From the NCBI GenBank assembly GCA_964400125.1, contig CAYNSR010000002.1, positions 62,001 to 126,000 of the forward strand: a stretch of DNA of 64,000 bases, read 5' to 3'. The notes beneath the pieces are model-generated. The model had not been told where the DNA came from. It was given only the letters and a program-made list of their open reading frames with translations, and ran no database searches. Positions 43,169 through 51,488 of the stretch are shown here, one piece after another. Position 1 is the stretch's first letter; each line of letters begins with the position of its first letter. The DNA comes from Micavibrio sp964400125. GTDB lineage: Bacteria > Pseudomonadota > Alphaproteobacteria > Micavibrionales > Micavibrionaceae. The translations under genes and the position numbers were made by a program.

Positions 43169-43471
43169 ATGACGCTTGTAAAATTAAGAAATGGCGCTGA
43201 AGTGCCAGAGGCGGTTGTCGCTGTAACAATGCGCTCGCTGACAACAGTTTTTAATACAAACCCTCTTTTAATGGCAGAAATTCTTCTAAAAGCTGAAAGT
43301 CAGGATTGGCTCCTTTTTGAGGATTCGGAGCAGAAATTAAAAGATATTTCTTTGGTGCAAGATGATGGGAATATGCACGAAGATGTTAGAAATATTATTC
43401 TCGCAGCGACCGAAGGTTCTGATCTGCGTTCTAATAATATATCTCTTTTAGATCCCGTACTCGCGCCCTAA
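43169..43471 (+). CDS. AT-rich hypothetical protein, probable moron, 100 aa
   Basis: A 100-residue acidic soluble protein without recognised family. Its codon use (many A/T third positions) differs sharply from the GC-rich virion genes on both sides. It has its own ribosome site (AAGGAAAG), a promoter candidate upstream and a strong terminator downstream, which is the classic layout of a phage cargo gene inserted between late genes. Confidence 0.7.
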   Translation: MTLVKLRNGAEVPEAVVAVTMRSLTTVFNTNPLLMAEILLKAESQDWLLFEDSEQKLKDISLVQDDGNMHEDVRNIILAATEGSDLRSNNISLLDPVLAP

Positions 43472-43492
43472 TTTTCTTATTCAGACGTCATC

Positions 43493-43522
43493 AAAACCCC
43501 GCCTCACCGCGGGGTTTTTTAT
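43493..43522 (+). terminator. Terminator after the AT-rich cargo gene
   Basis: AAACCCCGC and GCGGGGTTT form a perfect stem with a 6-nt loop and a following T run. Confidence 0.85.
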
Positions 43523-43534
43523 TTGGAGAAAACA

Positions 43535-45436
43535 ATGTCACGCATTCGTCAGGTTAAAACCACGTTCACCGCCGGGGAAGTGTCCCGTGCCTTGCTGGGC
43601 CGGGGTGATTTGCGGGCCTATGATAACGGCGCGTTGACGTTAAAAAACGTCTTTATCCAGCCTACGGGCGGCGTGACCCGTCGTGCGGGCATGCGTTTTG
43701 TCGATACGGTGGCGGGGGACGGGCGGCTGATTGCCTTTGAATTCAATACCGAACAGACCTATCTGCTCATCCTGACGGACGGCCAGCTCGATGTCTATAG
43801 CGGTGATGCCAATATCGCCACCCTGTCCGCGCCGTGGACGGAAAGTCAGATCGGCAATATCGCATGGACGCAAAGCGCCGATACCATGCTGATCGTCCAT
43901 CCGGACATCCCGCCGAAAATTCTGGCGCGGGGGGCGGGGGGCGCGTTCTCGTTGACTGACTGGCTGTTTTTTACCGAAGATAACAATGTCGTGCGGCAGC
44001 CTTATTATAAATTCGCCGGAATCGATGTGACCTTAAGTGCCAGCGCCACCACCGGAACCATCACCCTGACCGCCTCGGCGAATGTCTTCGGTGCGGATCA
44101 TGAAAATACCCGCCTGCGCGTCGGCGGGAAAGAAGTTCTGGTAACGGATTTCAATTCCGCCACCGTCGTTACCGCCACGGTGATTGAAACGCTGGGCGGA
44201 ACCGCCGCTACTATAGATTGGCAGGAACAGGCATTCAGCCCCGCGCGCGGCTATCCCGGAACGGTGGCCTTCCATCAGGGGCGTCTGGTCATCGGCGGCA
44301 GCCGCGATTTGCCGAACCGCCTGTGGTTTTCCTGCTCCGGTGATCTGTTCAATTTTAATACCGGCACCGGGCTGGACGATCAGGCGATTGAATTTGCCAT
44401 CCTCTCCGATCAGGTCAACGCCATACGCGGCCTTTTTTCCGGGCGGCATTTGCAGGTTTTTACCTCCGGCGCAGAATGGATGGTTACGGGCGATCCGCTG
44501 ACGCCTGCCACGGTGCAATTGAAACGCCAGACCCGCATCGGTTCTCTGGTCGACCGCCATGTGCCGCCGGTCAATGTCGATGGCGCAACATTGTTTATCG
44601 CCCGCAGCAAACAGGAAATTCGTGAATTCATCTACACCGATCTGGAACAGGCGTATCAATCCACCGATCTTGCCCTGCTATCACGGCATATGATCGTTGA
44701 TCCTGTGGATCAGGATTTCGATGCTCGCCGCCGCTTGCTGTTTATGGTGCGCGGCGATGGAAAGCTGTCGACCCTGACCGTCTACCGCGCCGAAGCTGTC
44801 GCCGCATGGACTCTGCATGAAACCGATGGCGCGGTGCGGTCTGTGGCCGTGGTCGGCGACCATGTTTACCTGCTCGTCAGTCGCGGTGGAATCACCGCCA
44901 TCGAGGAACTCGACGATACGCTGTATCTCGATTCCTGCCTCGGCGGAACCAGCCTCACCCCGGCATCCGTGTGGTCCGGGCTGGACCACCTCGAAGGCAA
45001 AACCGTCTCCATTCTGGCCGATGGCATCATTCATGCCGATCGCGTGGTCACGGCGGGGCAGGTGACGCTGGACGATCCCGCCAGTACGGTGACGATTGGC
45101 CTGCCCTATACGCATATTGTCGAACCCCTGCCGCCATCGACCTCCGGCGAAGGGGGGGCGGGGCGGGCGGTGCGGATGATTGAGGCGATTTTCCGTTTGG
45201 AACAGACTGCGGCCCTGCATCTCGATGTCGGGCGGGGTTTGCGCCCTGTCCCCCTGCGTCAGATCGGCGCGGACGAAGATCCGGGAACGCCACCCCCGGT
45301 CGTCAGTGAAGATATCCGCATCCGGGCGCTGGGGTGGCAACCCGGCGGCATGGTTCCGCTCTGGCGTATCGAACAATCCTCACCGCTGCCTTTTACGCTT
45401 CTTTCGGTAACAACAGAACTCAAAGTCAATGATTAG
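43535..45436 (+). CDS. Tail nozzle / tail tubular protein B-like (T7 gp12-type)
   Basis: A 633-residue beta-rich structural protein. The N-terminus (RQVKTTFTAGEVSRALLGRGDLRAYDNGALTLKNVFIQP in parts, then GGVTRRAGMRFVD) is characteristic of podovirus tail nozzle proteins, as are GTVAFHQGRLVIGGS and RLWFSCSGDLFNFN. The ATG at 43535 follows GGAG; an in-frame TTG four codons earlier is inside the terminator. In T7-like virions it forms the tail tip to which fibres attach. Confidence 0.85.
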   Translation: MSRIRQVKTTFTAGEVSRALLGRGDLRAYDNGALTLKNVFIQPTGGVTRRAGMRFVDTVAGDGRLIAFEFNTEQTYLLILTDGQLDVYSGDANIATLSAPWTESQIGNIAWTQSADTMLIVHPDIPPKILARGAGGAFSLTDWLFFTEDNNVVRQPYYKFAGIDVTLSASATTGTITLTASANVFGADHENTRLRVGGKEVLVTDFNSATVVTATVIETLGGTAATIDWQEQAFSPARGYPGTVAFHQGRLVIGGSRDLPNRLWFSCSGDLFNFNTGTGLDDQAIEFAILSDQVNAIRGLFSGRHLQVFTSGAEWMVTGDPLTPATVQLKRQTRIGSLVDRHVPPVNVDGATLFIARSKQEIREFIYTDLEQAYQSTDLALLSRHMIVDPVDQDFDARRRLLFMVRGDGKLSTLTVYRAEAVAAWTLHETDGAVRSVAVVGDHVYLLVSRGGITAIEELDDTLYLDSCLGGTSLTPASVWSGLDHLEGKTVSILADGIIHADRVVTAGQVTLDDPASTVTIGLPYTHIVEPLPPSTSGEGGAGRAVRMIEAIFRLEQTAALHLDVGRGLRPVPLRQIGADEDPGTPPPVVSEDIRIRALGWQPGGMVPLWRIEQSSPLPFTLLSVTTELKVND

Positions 45437-45450
45437 GAAAGGATAAAATC

Positions 45451-45975
45451 ATGGGAATGGTATCAGGCGGATCGTTACTGTCGATGCTGGGGACGCTGGG
45501 CGGTTATGCCTCGGCGGCGATGCCCGTCATCCGGGCGGTGAACGCCATCAGCGGCCATGACGATGCCCGCGCTTCCCTGCGGGCGCAGCAGGATCTGGCC
45601 ATGCAGCAGTTTCGCGCCCAGCAAGGGCTGGTGGAAGGCAATGCGGCGGAACAAGCCGCGCTCGACCGCCAGAAACTCTCCCTCGACGCGGCCACGGCGG
45701 ATGAATCGCGCCGTGCCGCGCTACGCCGCGCCGTTGCCCGCCAGCGCGCTTCTTTCGGGACGCAAGGAATCTCCGCCGCTGACGGATCGGGGGAGGCGGT
45801 CATGCTGGGCCTGTTCGAAGAAAGCGAAAGCGAACGTTCCGCCCGGGAAAGACTGGATTCCTTGCGCGCGCAGGCCATCGATCAGGATCTTGCGGAACGG
45901 CGGCGCATCAACGTCTTGCAGCGTACCCAGATGCAGGAACGGCAAAATCTCGACCGGGCGCTGGCGGGGTATTGA
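45451..45975 (+). CDS. Internal virion / ejection protein-like, 174 aa
   Basis: A 174-residue protein with a hydrophobic N-terminus (GGSLLSMLGTLGGYASAAMPVI) followed by a long Gln/Glu/Arg-rich coiled coil containing GTQGISAADGSGEAVM. Similar small proteins lie between nozzle and fibre genes of podoviruses, where T7 encodes gp14 ejection protein. No equivalents of the large T7 gp15 and gp16 are present. Confidence 0.7.
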   Translation: MGMVSGGSLLSMLGTLGGYASAAMPVIRAVNAISGHDDARASLRAQQDLAMQQFRAQQGLVEGNAAEQAALDRQKLSLDAATADESRRAALRRAVARQRASFGTQGISAADGSGEAVMLGLFEESESERSARERLDSLRAQAIDQDLAERRRINVLQRTQMQERQNLDRALAGY

Positions 45976-46013
45976 CCGGGTTTTTTTAAAGCTTTCAACA
46001 GGAGTGTATTTTA

Positions 46014-48038
46014 ATGACCGAACACATAAAGATGCCGGAAATCGTTCCGGTCGTGCGTTATCTGGCCGACGGGGTTGAAACGGTCTTCACCTATCCGTTT
46101 CCGGTTTTTTCCAGCGAAGATCTGGTCGTGTCGTTCGACGGTGCGCCGCAATCTTTCGGTTTCACCATTTCAGGGGCCGGGGAAACCGATGGCGGCACGG
46201 TGACTTTCGGGGTGGCCCCCATGGCTGGCATAGTGGTGATGCTGGAAAGAAAATTGCCCCTCGAACGTGTCACGGATTTTATCGAAGGCGGCGATTTCTC
46301 GGCCCGCGCCATCAATAACGAACTCGATTACCTGACCGCCTCGGTCCAGCAGGTCGATCGTTACCAGCAACAGATGTTGCGCTACAGCGATGATGAAACG
46401 CCGGGGGAAACCATTTTGCCCTCGCGTGGCCTGCGGGCCAACAAGGCGCTGGGGTTTGATGGAAACGGCGATCCCGTGGCCGTATCGCTGGAAGGGTCCA
46501 TGGCGGCGCCGGACTTTACCGCCTCCGGCACCGGTGCCGTGACCCGCACCAGTACCGATAAATTCTCCGATCTGGTCTCGGTACGGGATTTCGGCGCGGC
46601 AGGCGACGGGTTGAGCGACGATCTTCTTGCCTTCCAGCAAGCTCTCGCCGCCCATGACAGCGTTTTCGTTCCCGACGGGACCTATCTGGTTGGCGGCACG
46701 GTCACGCTCGGCGCGCGCAAGGCCCTGTTCGGGGCCGGGCAGGGGGCTGTCATCCGGGCGCAATCGGGCAGTTTCGCAACGCTCGAATTTTCGCATGGTG
46801 ACGCCAGAATCGAAAACCTGCGGATCGAAGGCGGTGCAGTTGGCATATTATTCAATGGCCGTGACGGTCCTTGCGTGCAAAATGCTGTCACCGATGTCGT
46901 CGTCTGGGAAGCCGAAACCGGCATCCGGCTCGACGGTTACACCGACCCGGCAAAACCTTGCTACTGGAACAATTTAACGCGGGTGCTGGTGGCGCGTCCG
47001 GGTGTTGATGGATTTCACCTGACCTTAAGCGGTGCGGGCGATACCCCGAACGCCAACCGTTTCCACATGTGCCGGGTCTATTCCCTCGGTGCCGATATTT
47101 CGGGCAGCGGATTTTATGTAGAGGACGGATCGCTGAACAACAGTTTCCTCGATTGCGAGGCGAATGTGAAAGGCACGGCCGATGCGTGTTTCCGCATCGG
47201 ACCCGGCAGCAGCAAGACCTTGCTGGTCAACCCCTATACGGAATCGCATAACGGCGTCCCCAATATCCAGATCGACGCGGGCAGCGATGAAACCGCCATC
47301 ATCAACCTGACGGCGCAAAGCGACGGTGCCGCGATCTACGACCTGTCCGGCGGCAATTACGATGCCGTCAATGCCGGATATCCTTACAAAAACCGCCTGC
47401 GAAAAACATCCGTCACCGATCTCAAGGCGACATTGATGCGCTTCGACACGGAATATATCGACACACCCGGAACGGCCAGCCTCGACCAATCGCATTCCGT
47501 GCATCTGCTCAGTGCCTATGGCGGCGCGATCACGGCGGTGCTTCCGGCGGCGGGCACTGCGGAAGGGGTCACGATGACAATCAAAAAAATCGACAACACC
47601 GCCAATATCGTCACCGTTACCGAAGATGGCGGGCCGGGTCCGGATGGGTCGGACCTGTTGCTCGGCGGGGAAAACGACTATGTCACGGTTTTATCCAACG
47701 GGGCGGAATGGTTTGTGCTGTCCTCTAACCGGATGGCCGGGAACACACGTTACTATGACGGTACGGGAATTTACGACATCGACATGGCAGTCGATGTCTA
47801 TCTCCTGTCCAGCTTTGGCGGGGCGTTGACGGCGCGCCTGCCCCCGGCCAATGCGGCCAAGGCGGTGGGCCGGATGATTACGCTCAAGAAAACGGATGTT
47901 TCCGCCAATGAGGTGACCGTCACCGAACAAGGCGGCAGCGGCCCGGATCAGTCGGCGCAAATTCTGGACGGCCAGTACGACGCCCTGACCGTGGTTTCCA
48001 ACGGTTCCCAGTGGTATGTTGTCTCCCGCCTCGGCTAA
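46014..48038 (+). CDS. Tailspike / tail fibre with right-handed beta-helix
   Basis: A 674-residue receptor-binding protein. Residues about 1-130 match the T7-type tail fibre anchor (VVRYLADGVETVFTYPFPVF, RAINNELDYLTASVQQVDRYQQ). A pectate-lyase-3-like beta-helix starts at VRDFGAAGDGLSDDLLAFQQAL (about 190) and runs to about 470. The C-terminus contains two tandem copies (about 480-570 and 580-674) of a module with SAYGGAITAVLP / SSFGGALTARLP and VSNGSQWYVVS-type ends. It probably binds or cleaves a surface polysaccharide; active residues are not identifiable by eye. Confidence 0.87.
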   Translation: MTEHIKMPEIVPVVRYLADGVETVFTYPFPVFSSEDLVVSFDGAPQSFGFTISGAGETDGGTVTFGVAPMAGIVVMLERKLPLERVTDFIEGGDFSARAINNELDYLTASVQQVDRYQQQMLRYSDDETPGETILPSRGLRANKALGFDGNGDPVAVSLEGSMAAPDFTASGTGAVTRTSTDKFSDLVSVRDFGAAGDGLSDDLLAFQQALAAHDSVFVPDGTYLVGGTVTLGARKALFGAGQGAVIRAQSGSFATLEFSHGDARIENLRIEGGAVGILFNGRDGPCVQNAVTDVVVWEAETGIRLDGYTDPAKPCYWNNLTRVLVARPGVDGFHLTLSGAGDTPNANRFHMCRVYSLGADISGSGFYVEDGSLNNSFLDCEANVKGTADACFRIGPGSSKTLLVNPYTESHNGVPNIQIDAGSDETAIINLTAQSDGAAIYDLSGGNYDAVNAGYPYKNRLRKTSVTDLKATLMRFDTEYIDTPGTASLDQSHSVHLLSAYGGAITAVLPAAGTAEGVTMTIKKIDNTANIVTVTEDGGPGPDGSDLLLGGENDYVTVLSNGAEWFVLSSNRMAGNTRYYDGTGIYDIDMAVDVYLLSSFGGALTARLPPANAAKAVGRMITLKKTDVSANEVTVTEQGGSGPDQSAQILDGQYDALTVVSNGSQWYVVSRLG

Positions 48039-48040
48039 AA

Positions 48041-48069
48041 TTGACAGAATACTTCCGTCCTTGTAGGCT
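48041..48069 (+). promoter_or_regulatory. Candidate promoter after the tailspike gene
   Basis: A perfect TTGACA, a 17-bp spacer and TAGGCT lie immediately after the tailspike stop, 36 bases before the next start codon. Confidence 0.45.
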
Positions 48070-48104
48070 TCCCCCCTTACAGAAACATAAACTTGAGGTG
48101 TGAG

Positions 48105-48368
48105 ATGTTTTCCAAACCAGATCATCATGAGCGTCTGGCCGCGAAGGCCTATATGACCGGGTCGTCTGCGCCGCAGCAGGGTTCCATTGACAGTCTTGAC
48201 CGGAGCGTCCGGGATCTTTTGCTGACGGCATGGCAGAAGGCCCTCTCTCAGTACGATCCCGACGAGGTCCTCAATAACCCCGAAGCCCGCGAAGAGGTCG
48301 TCCGGCATTTTCTGGCCGATGTCGAATCCGGTCTCGATGCCACGTTCCTGAACGGGCCTGATATTTAG
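48105..48368 (+). CDS. Small hypothetical phage-region protein, 87 aa
   Basis: An 87-residue charged helical protein with GAGGTG before its ATG. No family is recognised. It sits alone between a promoter candidate and a terminator. Confidence 0.65.
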   Translation: MFSKPDHHERLAAKAYMTGSSAPQQGSIDSLDRSVRDLLLTAWQKALSQYDPDEVLNNPEAREEVVRHFLADVESGLDATFLNGPDI

Positions 48369-48395
48369 GGACGGAACCCGTCAAACGTATTTTTT

Positions 48396-48427
48396 AAAAC
48401 GGCGTCTTCCGGGCGCCGTTTTTTTCA
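48396..48427 (+). terminator. Intrinsic terminator
   Basis: AACGGCG and CGCCGTT form a stem with a 9-nt loop followed by seven Ts, about 30 bases after the 87-aa gene. Confidence 0.75.
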
Positions 48428-48445
48428 TGATCGAAAGGACAAAAC

Positions 48446-48781
48446 ATGCGCGTTCAAATACCCGAAGAATGCCTTCACCATATCAGCCTGTTCCTGCCCG
48501 ACGCCCTGCGTGCGGCGCTGACATCCTATCAGGAATATGTGACCACGCCGGGGCGGGGCGAGGGCGATAAATTCAAGGACTATCATGTGTCCTGCAAGGC
48601 GGCGGTGGCGCATATCCAGCTCTTGTTGAAACTGGCAAAAATGGTGGACCCCGGCGAGGACGATTCCGCCGCTCATCCCGCCGATAAATCCGGCCCGGTT
48701 TTGCTGCGCGCCACGGTCGGCGCGGCAGAAGCCGAACTGGCCGGATATGCGCTGCGGCAGCAGGAAAAAGAAAAGATTTGA
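48446..48781 (+). CDS. Small hypothetical phage-region protein, 111 aa
   Basis: A 111-residue mainly helical protein with no recognised family (IPEECLHHISLFLPDALRAALTSYQEY at its start, read in parts). GAAAGGAC precedes the ATG. Its last bases contain the TTGACA of the next promoter candidate. Confidence 0.65.
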   Translation: MRVQIPEECLHHISLFLPDALRAALTSYQEYVTTPGRGEGDKFKDYHVSCKAAVAHIQLLLKLAKMVDPGEDDSAAHPADKSGPVLLRATVGAAEAELAGYALRQQEKEKI

Positions 48782-48806
48782 CATAAGTTTAAAGAATTGC
48801 TAGAAA
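48778..48806 (+). promoter_or_regulatory. Candidate promoter before the packaging and lysis genes
   Basis: A perfect TTGACA (48778-48783), a 17-bp spacer and TAGAAA (48801-48806), 35 bases before the next start codon. Confidence 0.55.
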
Positions 48807-48840
48807 CGCCCCCCATAACCCATCATCAAGGAGCTCCCAA

Positions 48841-49104
48841 ATGGCAACCCCTCAAGTCCTCCGCACCATCGACCAATTCCTGACCACCGAAACAGACGAC
48901 CATGGCCAGCTTGTCGCCAAATTTTCCCTTCCCGCTGCCATGCTGTCCCACTGCCCCGGCAATACCGGCACAACCTATACGCTGACCATGCGTCAACTCG
49001 ACCAGAAAATGGCTGGCTTGACGATGGAGAACACCTTGCGCCCTGAAAAACAGGCCGCCCAGCTCGAACAATATGCAAACGCCATGCGGTTGCTGCAAAA
49101 ATAA
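48841..49104 (+). CDS. Small protein before terminase; candidate small terminase subunit
   Basis: An 87-residue helical protein with no recognised family. It occupies the place and size of T7 gp18 (89 residues), the small terminase, which is otherwise missing. GGAGC lies before the ATG. The assignment is positional only. Confidence 0.6.
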   Translation: MATPQVLRTIDQFLTTETDDHGQLVAKFSLPAAMLSHCPGNTGTTYTLTMRQLDQKMAGLTMENTLRPEKQAAQLEQYANAMRLLQK

Positions 49105-49130
49105 ACGCATCGCGTTTTCGTAGACATTCA

Positions 49131-49165
49131 CTAAAAAAACGGCACCTTCGGGTGTCGTTTTTGCA
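49131..49165 (+). terminator. Intrinsic terminator before the terminase gene
   Basis: AAAAACGGCACC and GGTGTCGTTTTT form a long stem closed by a TTCG tetraloop, with a terminal T run. Confidence 0.85.
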
Positions 49166-49183
49166 TTCCGGAGGAAGAAATGC

Positions 49184-50647
49184 ATGACGGCACAATTTCA
49201 AGACATCGATTTTCGCCTCTTCCTGATCGTCTGGAACCGGCAGCAGGGGCAATCGACGCCGTTGGTCCATCTGCGTATGGCCGCGTGGTTGCAGGAAAAA
49301 TGGATGGCGGGGGAAACGCGGCTGCTGCTGATGGCGTTTCGTTCCTGCGGGAAATCAACCATTACGGGGCTGTTCGCGGCGTGGCTTTTGCTGGTGCGTC
49401 CGGATTTGCGTATCCTTGTGCTGGCGGCGGAATCGTTGCTGGCCCGGCGCATGGTGCGGAATGTCCGGCGGATTATTGAACGCCACCCGCTGACCGCGCA
49501 TTTAAAACCAGACCGCGCCGATCAATGGGCGGTGGATCGTTTTACCGTGCGGCGCAGGCTGGAATTGCGCGACCCATCCATGCTGGCGCGGGGAATCGTG
49601 TCGAATATCACGGGCAGCCGCGCCGACATGATTATCTGCGACGATGTCGAGGTTCCCAACACTTGTGACACGGCGGAAAAACGCGCCGATCTGCGGGAAC
49701 GCCTTTTGGAACTTGAATATATCCTGATCCCCGGCGGGACGCTGCTTTATGTTGGCACGCCGCATAACTGGTTCAGCATCTATGCCGATTCCCCGCGTGG
49801 TGAAATCGGCGAGGTGCAGGCCTTCCTCACCGAATATGATCGCCTGATGCTGCCGGTTCTGGATAAAAACGGGGAAAGCGCATGGCCGGAACGCTACAGC
49901 GCGGAAGATATTGCCCGCATGAAACTGCGCACAGGAATCAATAAATTCATGTCGCAGATGATGCTGGAGCCGGTCAATATCGCCGAAGGCCGCCTCAACC
50001 CGGCGGATCTGGTCCGCTATAACGGTGATCTGGTCTATATGCGTGAATATAACCGCATGGATCTCAATGGCAATAAACTGATTGCCTGCGGGGCCTTCTG
50101 GGACCCGGCCTTCGGCGGCGGCGATGCAAGCGTTCTGGCGGTTGTTTTTACCGACGACGAAGGCAGTTTGTGGCTGCACCGCGTGATCTATCTTGAACGT
50201 GCCAACGGCGATGTGGCGACCGCGCAGAGCCGGGAAGTCGCGGAATCCCTGCGGCAATTCCATGTGCCGTCGGTCAGTGTCGAAAGCAACGGAATCGGAA
50301 AATTCCTGCCGCAGATTCTGCGTCGCGAACTGGCCCGGGCCCGCGTTCCCTGCGCGGTTCTCGACCATGTCAATTCCCGGCCCAAGGATGAACGTATCCT
50401 TGAAGCCTTCCAGACGGTCATGGCGGCGCGTCTCCTGCATGTGCATGAGAGCGTCTTTCAAACGCCGTTCATCACGGAAATGCAGGAATGGCGGCCCGGC
50501 GTACGCCGGGGGAACGATGACGGTCTTGACGCCGTCGCCGGGGCGCTGGCGCTACAGCCTGTCCGCCTGAAAACGGAACGTTTCGCCGGGCGGCATCTGT
50601 GGCATGGCGGCGGCGGGCACACAGCAAAAACGGATTTCGAGGTTTGA
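49184..50647 (+). CDS. Terminase large subunit (T7 gp19-like)
   Basis: A 487-residue DNA-packaging motor. Walker A is FRSCGKST (about residues 47-54), Walker B is MIICDDVE (near 149), and the RNase H-like nuclease has WDPAFGGGDASV, SVESNGIG and DDGLDAVAGALA. It drives DNA through the portal; the headful or site-specific mode cannot be read from sequence. GGAGGAAG precedes the start. Confidence 0.93.
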   Translation: MTAQFQDIDFRLFLIVWNRQQGQSTPLVHLRMAAWLQEKWMAGETRLLLMAFRSCGKSTITGLFAAWLLLVRPDLRILVLAAESLLARRMVRNVRRIIERHPLTAHLKPDRADQWAVDRFTVRRRLELRDPSMLARGIVSNITGSRADMIICDDVEVPNTCDTAEKRADLRERLLELEYILIPGGTLLYVGTPHNWFSIYADSPRGEIGEVQAFLTEYDRLMLPVLDKNGESAWPERYSAEDIARMKLRTGINKFMSQMMLEPVNIAEGRLNPADLVRYNGDLVYMREYNRMDLNGNKLIACGAFWDPAFGGGDASVLAVVFTDDEGSLWLHRVIYLERANGDVATAQSREVAESLRQFHVPSVSVESNGIGKFLPQILRRELARARVPCAVLDHVNSRPKDERILEAFQTVMAARLLHVHESVFQTPFITEMQEWRPGVRRGNDDGLDAVAGALALQPVRLKTERFAGRHLWHGGGGHTAKTDFEV

Positions 50648-50648
50648 T

Positions 50649-50972
50649 ATGCCGCATTTTTCAATTGATCTCGTCTGGTGGATCACCGTTATCGATCTGC
50701 CGGCGCTCAGCGGGTTGTTCTGGATGGTCTGGAAAACCCGTAAAGAAAGTCATGAATCGGACCAGCAATTGCGCAACGTCATTGAATCGCGCAATGCGCA
50801 ACTGCGCGAAGCGCTTTCCGCCTTCAAGCTGGAAGTCGCCAAAAGTTACGCCGCCGTCAGCGATTTGAAAGATCTGGAAATGCGCCTTGTCGGCCATTTA
50901 CTGCGCATCGAATCAAAACTTGACGTCACCGCTTTGAAAACCGAAGCGTTGAACGCGCAAAAGCATGACTAA
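50649..50972 (+). CDS. Small membrane coiled-coil protein, spanin-like or accessory lysis protein
   Basis: A 107-residue protein: one N-terminal TM (WWITVIDLPALSGLFWMVW), then a charged coiled coil to the C-terminus. It starts immediately after the terminase stop and precedes the lysin gene. Rz-like (i-spanin) topology is compatible, but no lipoprotein partner is seen. Confidence 0.65.
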   Translation: MPHFSIDLVWWITVIDLPALSGLFWMVWKTRKESHESDQQLRNVIESRNAQLREALSAFKLEVAKSYAAVSDLKDLEMRLVGHLLRIESKLDVTALKTEALNAQKHD

Positions 50973-51007
50973 ATAATTTTCTGTACCCCTTCCAAGGAGC
51001 CACAATC

Positions 51008-51484
51008 ATGAAAACTTTATTCCCGTCCGGACATCCGCCCGGCGCAAAAACCGCATCCGCCGATTATATCCGCGCCATCGAGGCTGATGTTCTGGCCCGG
51101 ACTCTGTGGGGCGAGGCGCGGGGCGAAGGGATTCCGGGTATGCAGGCGGTTGCCGCTGTTGTTTTAAACCGCGTTGCCGTAGCCACAAAGAGGGGACGTT
51201 TCTGGTGGGGAAACACCATCCTTCAGGTCTGCCAGAAACCCTACCAGTTCAGTTGCTGGAACAAAACGGACCCGAATTTCAAAAAACTGGCCGACGTGGA
51301 AGAACGCGATCTGCATTTCGCTACGGCCCTGCGCATCGCGCGGCGCGCGGTCATCGGCAAGATCGACGATCCGACCAATGGCGCGACGCATTACCATGCC
51401 GCAAACATCCTGCCTTTCTGGGCAAGGGGGCAGGAGCCTTGCGCCCGCATCGGCAAACACATTTTCTACAGGCTGGAGGATTAA
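51008..51484 (+). CDS. Cell-wall hydrolase, SleB family (endolysin)
   Basis: A 158-residue peptidoglycan hydrolase of the Hydrolase_2/SleB family, a lytic-transglycosylase-like fold. The catalytic Glu lies in TLWGEARGEGIPGMQAVAAVVLNR (in parts), followed by the conserved W-WG-C---YQFSCW and DPTNGATHYHA blocks. No signal peptide is present, so release depends on the adjacent holin. This lysin type also occurs in gene transfer agent lysis cassettes. Confidence 0.9.
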   Translation: MKTLFPSGHPPGAKTASADYIRAIEADVLARTLWGEARGEGIPGMQAVAAVVLNRVAVATKRGRFWWGNTILQVCQKPYQFSCWNKTDPNFKKLADVEERDLHFATALRIARRAVIGKIDDPTNGATHYHAANILPFWARGQEPCARIGKHIFYRLED

Positions 51485-51488
51485 GATC

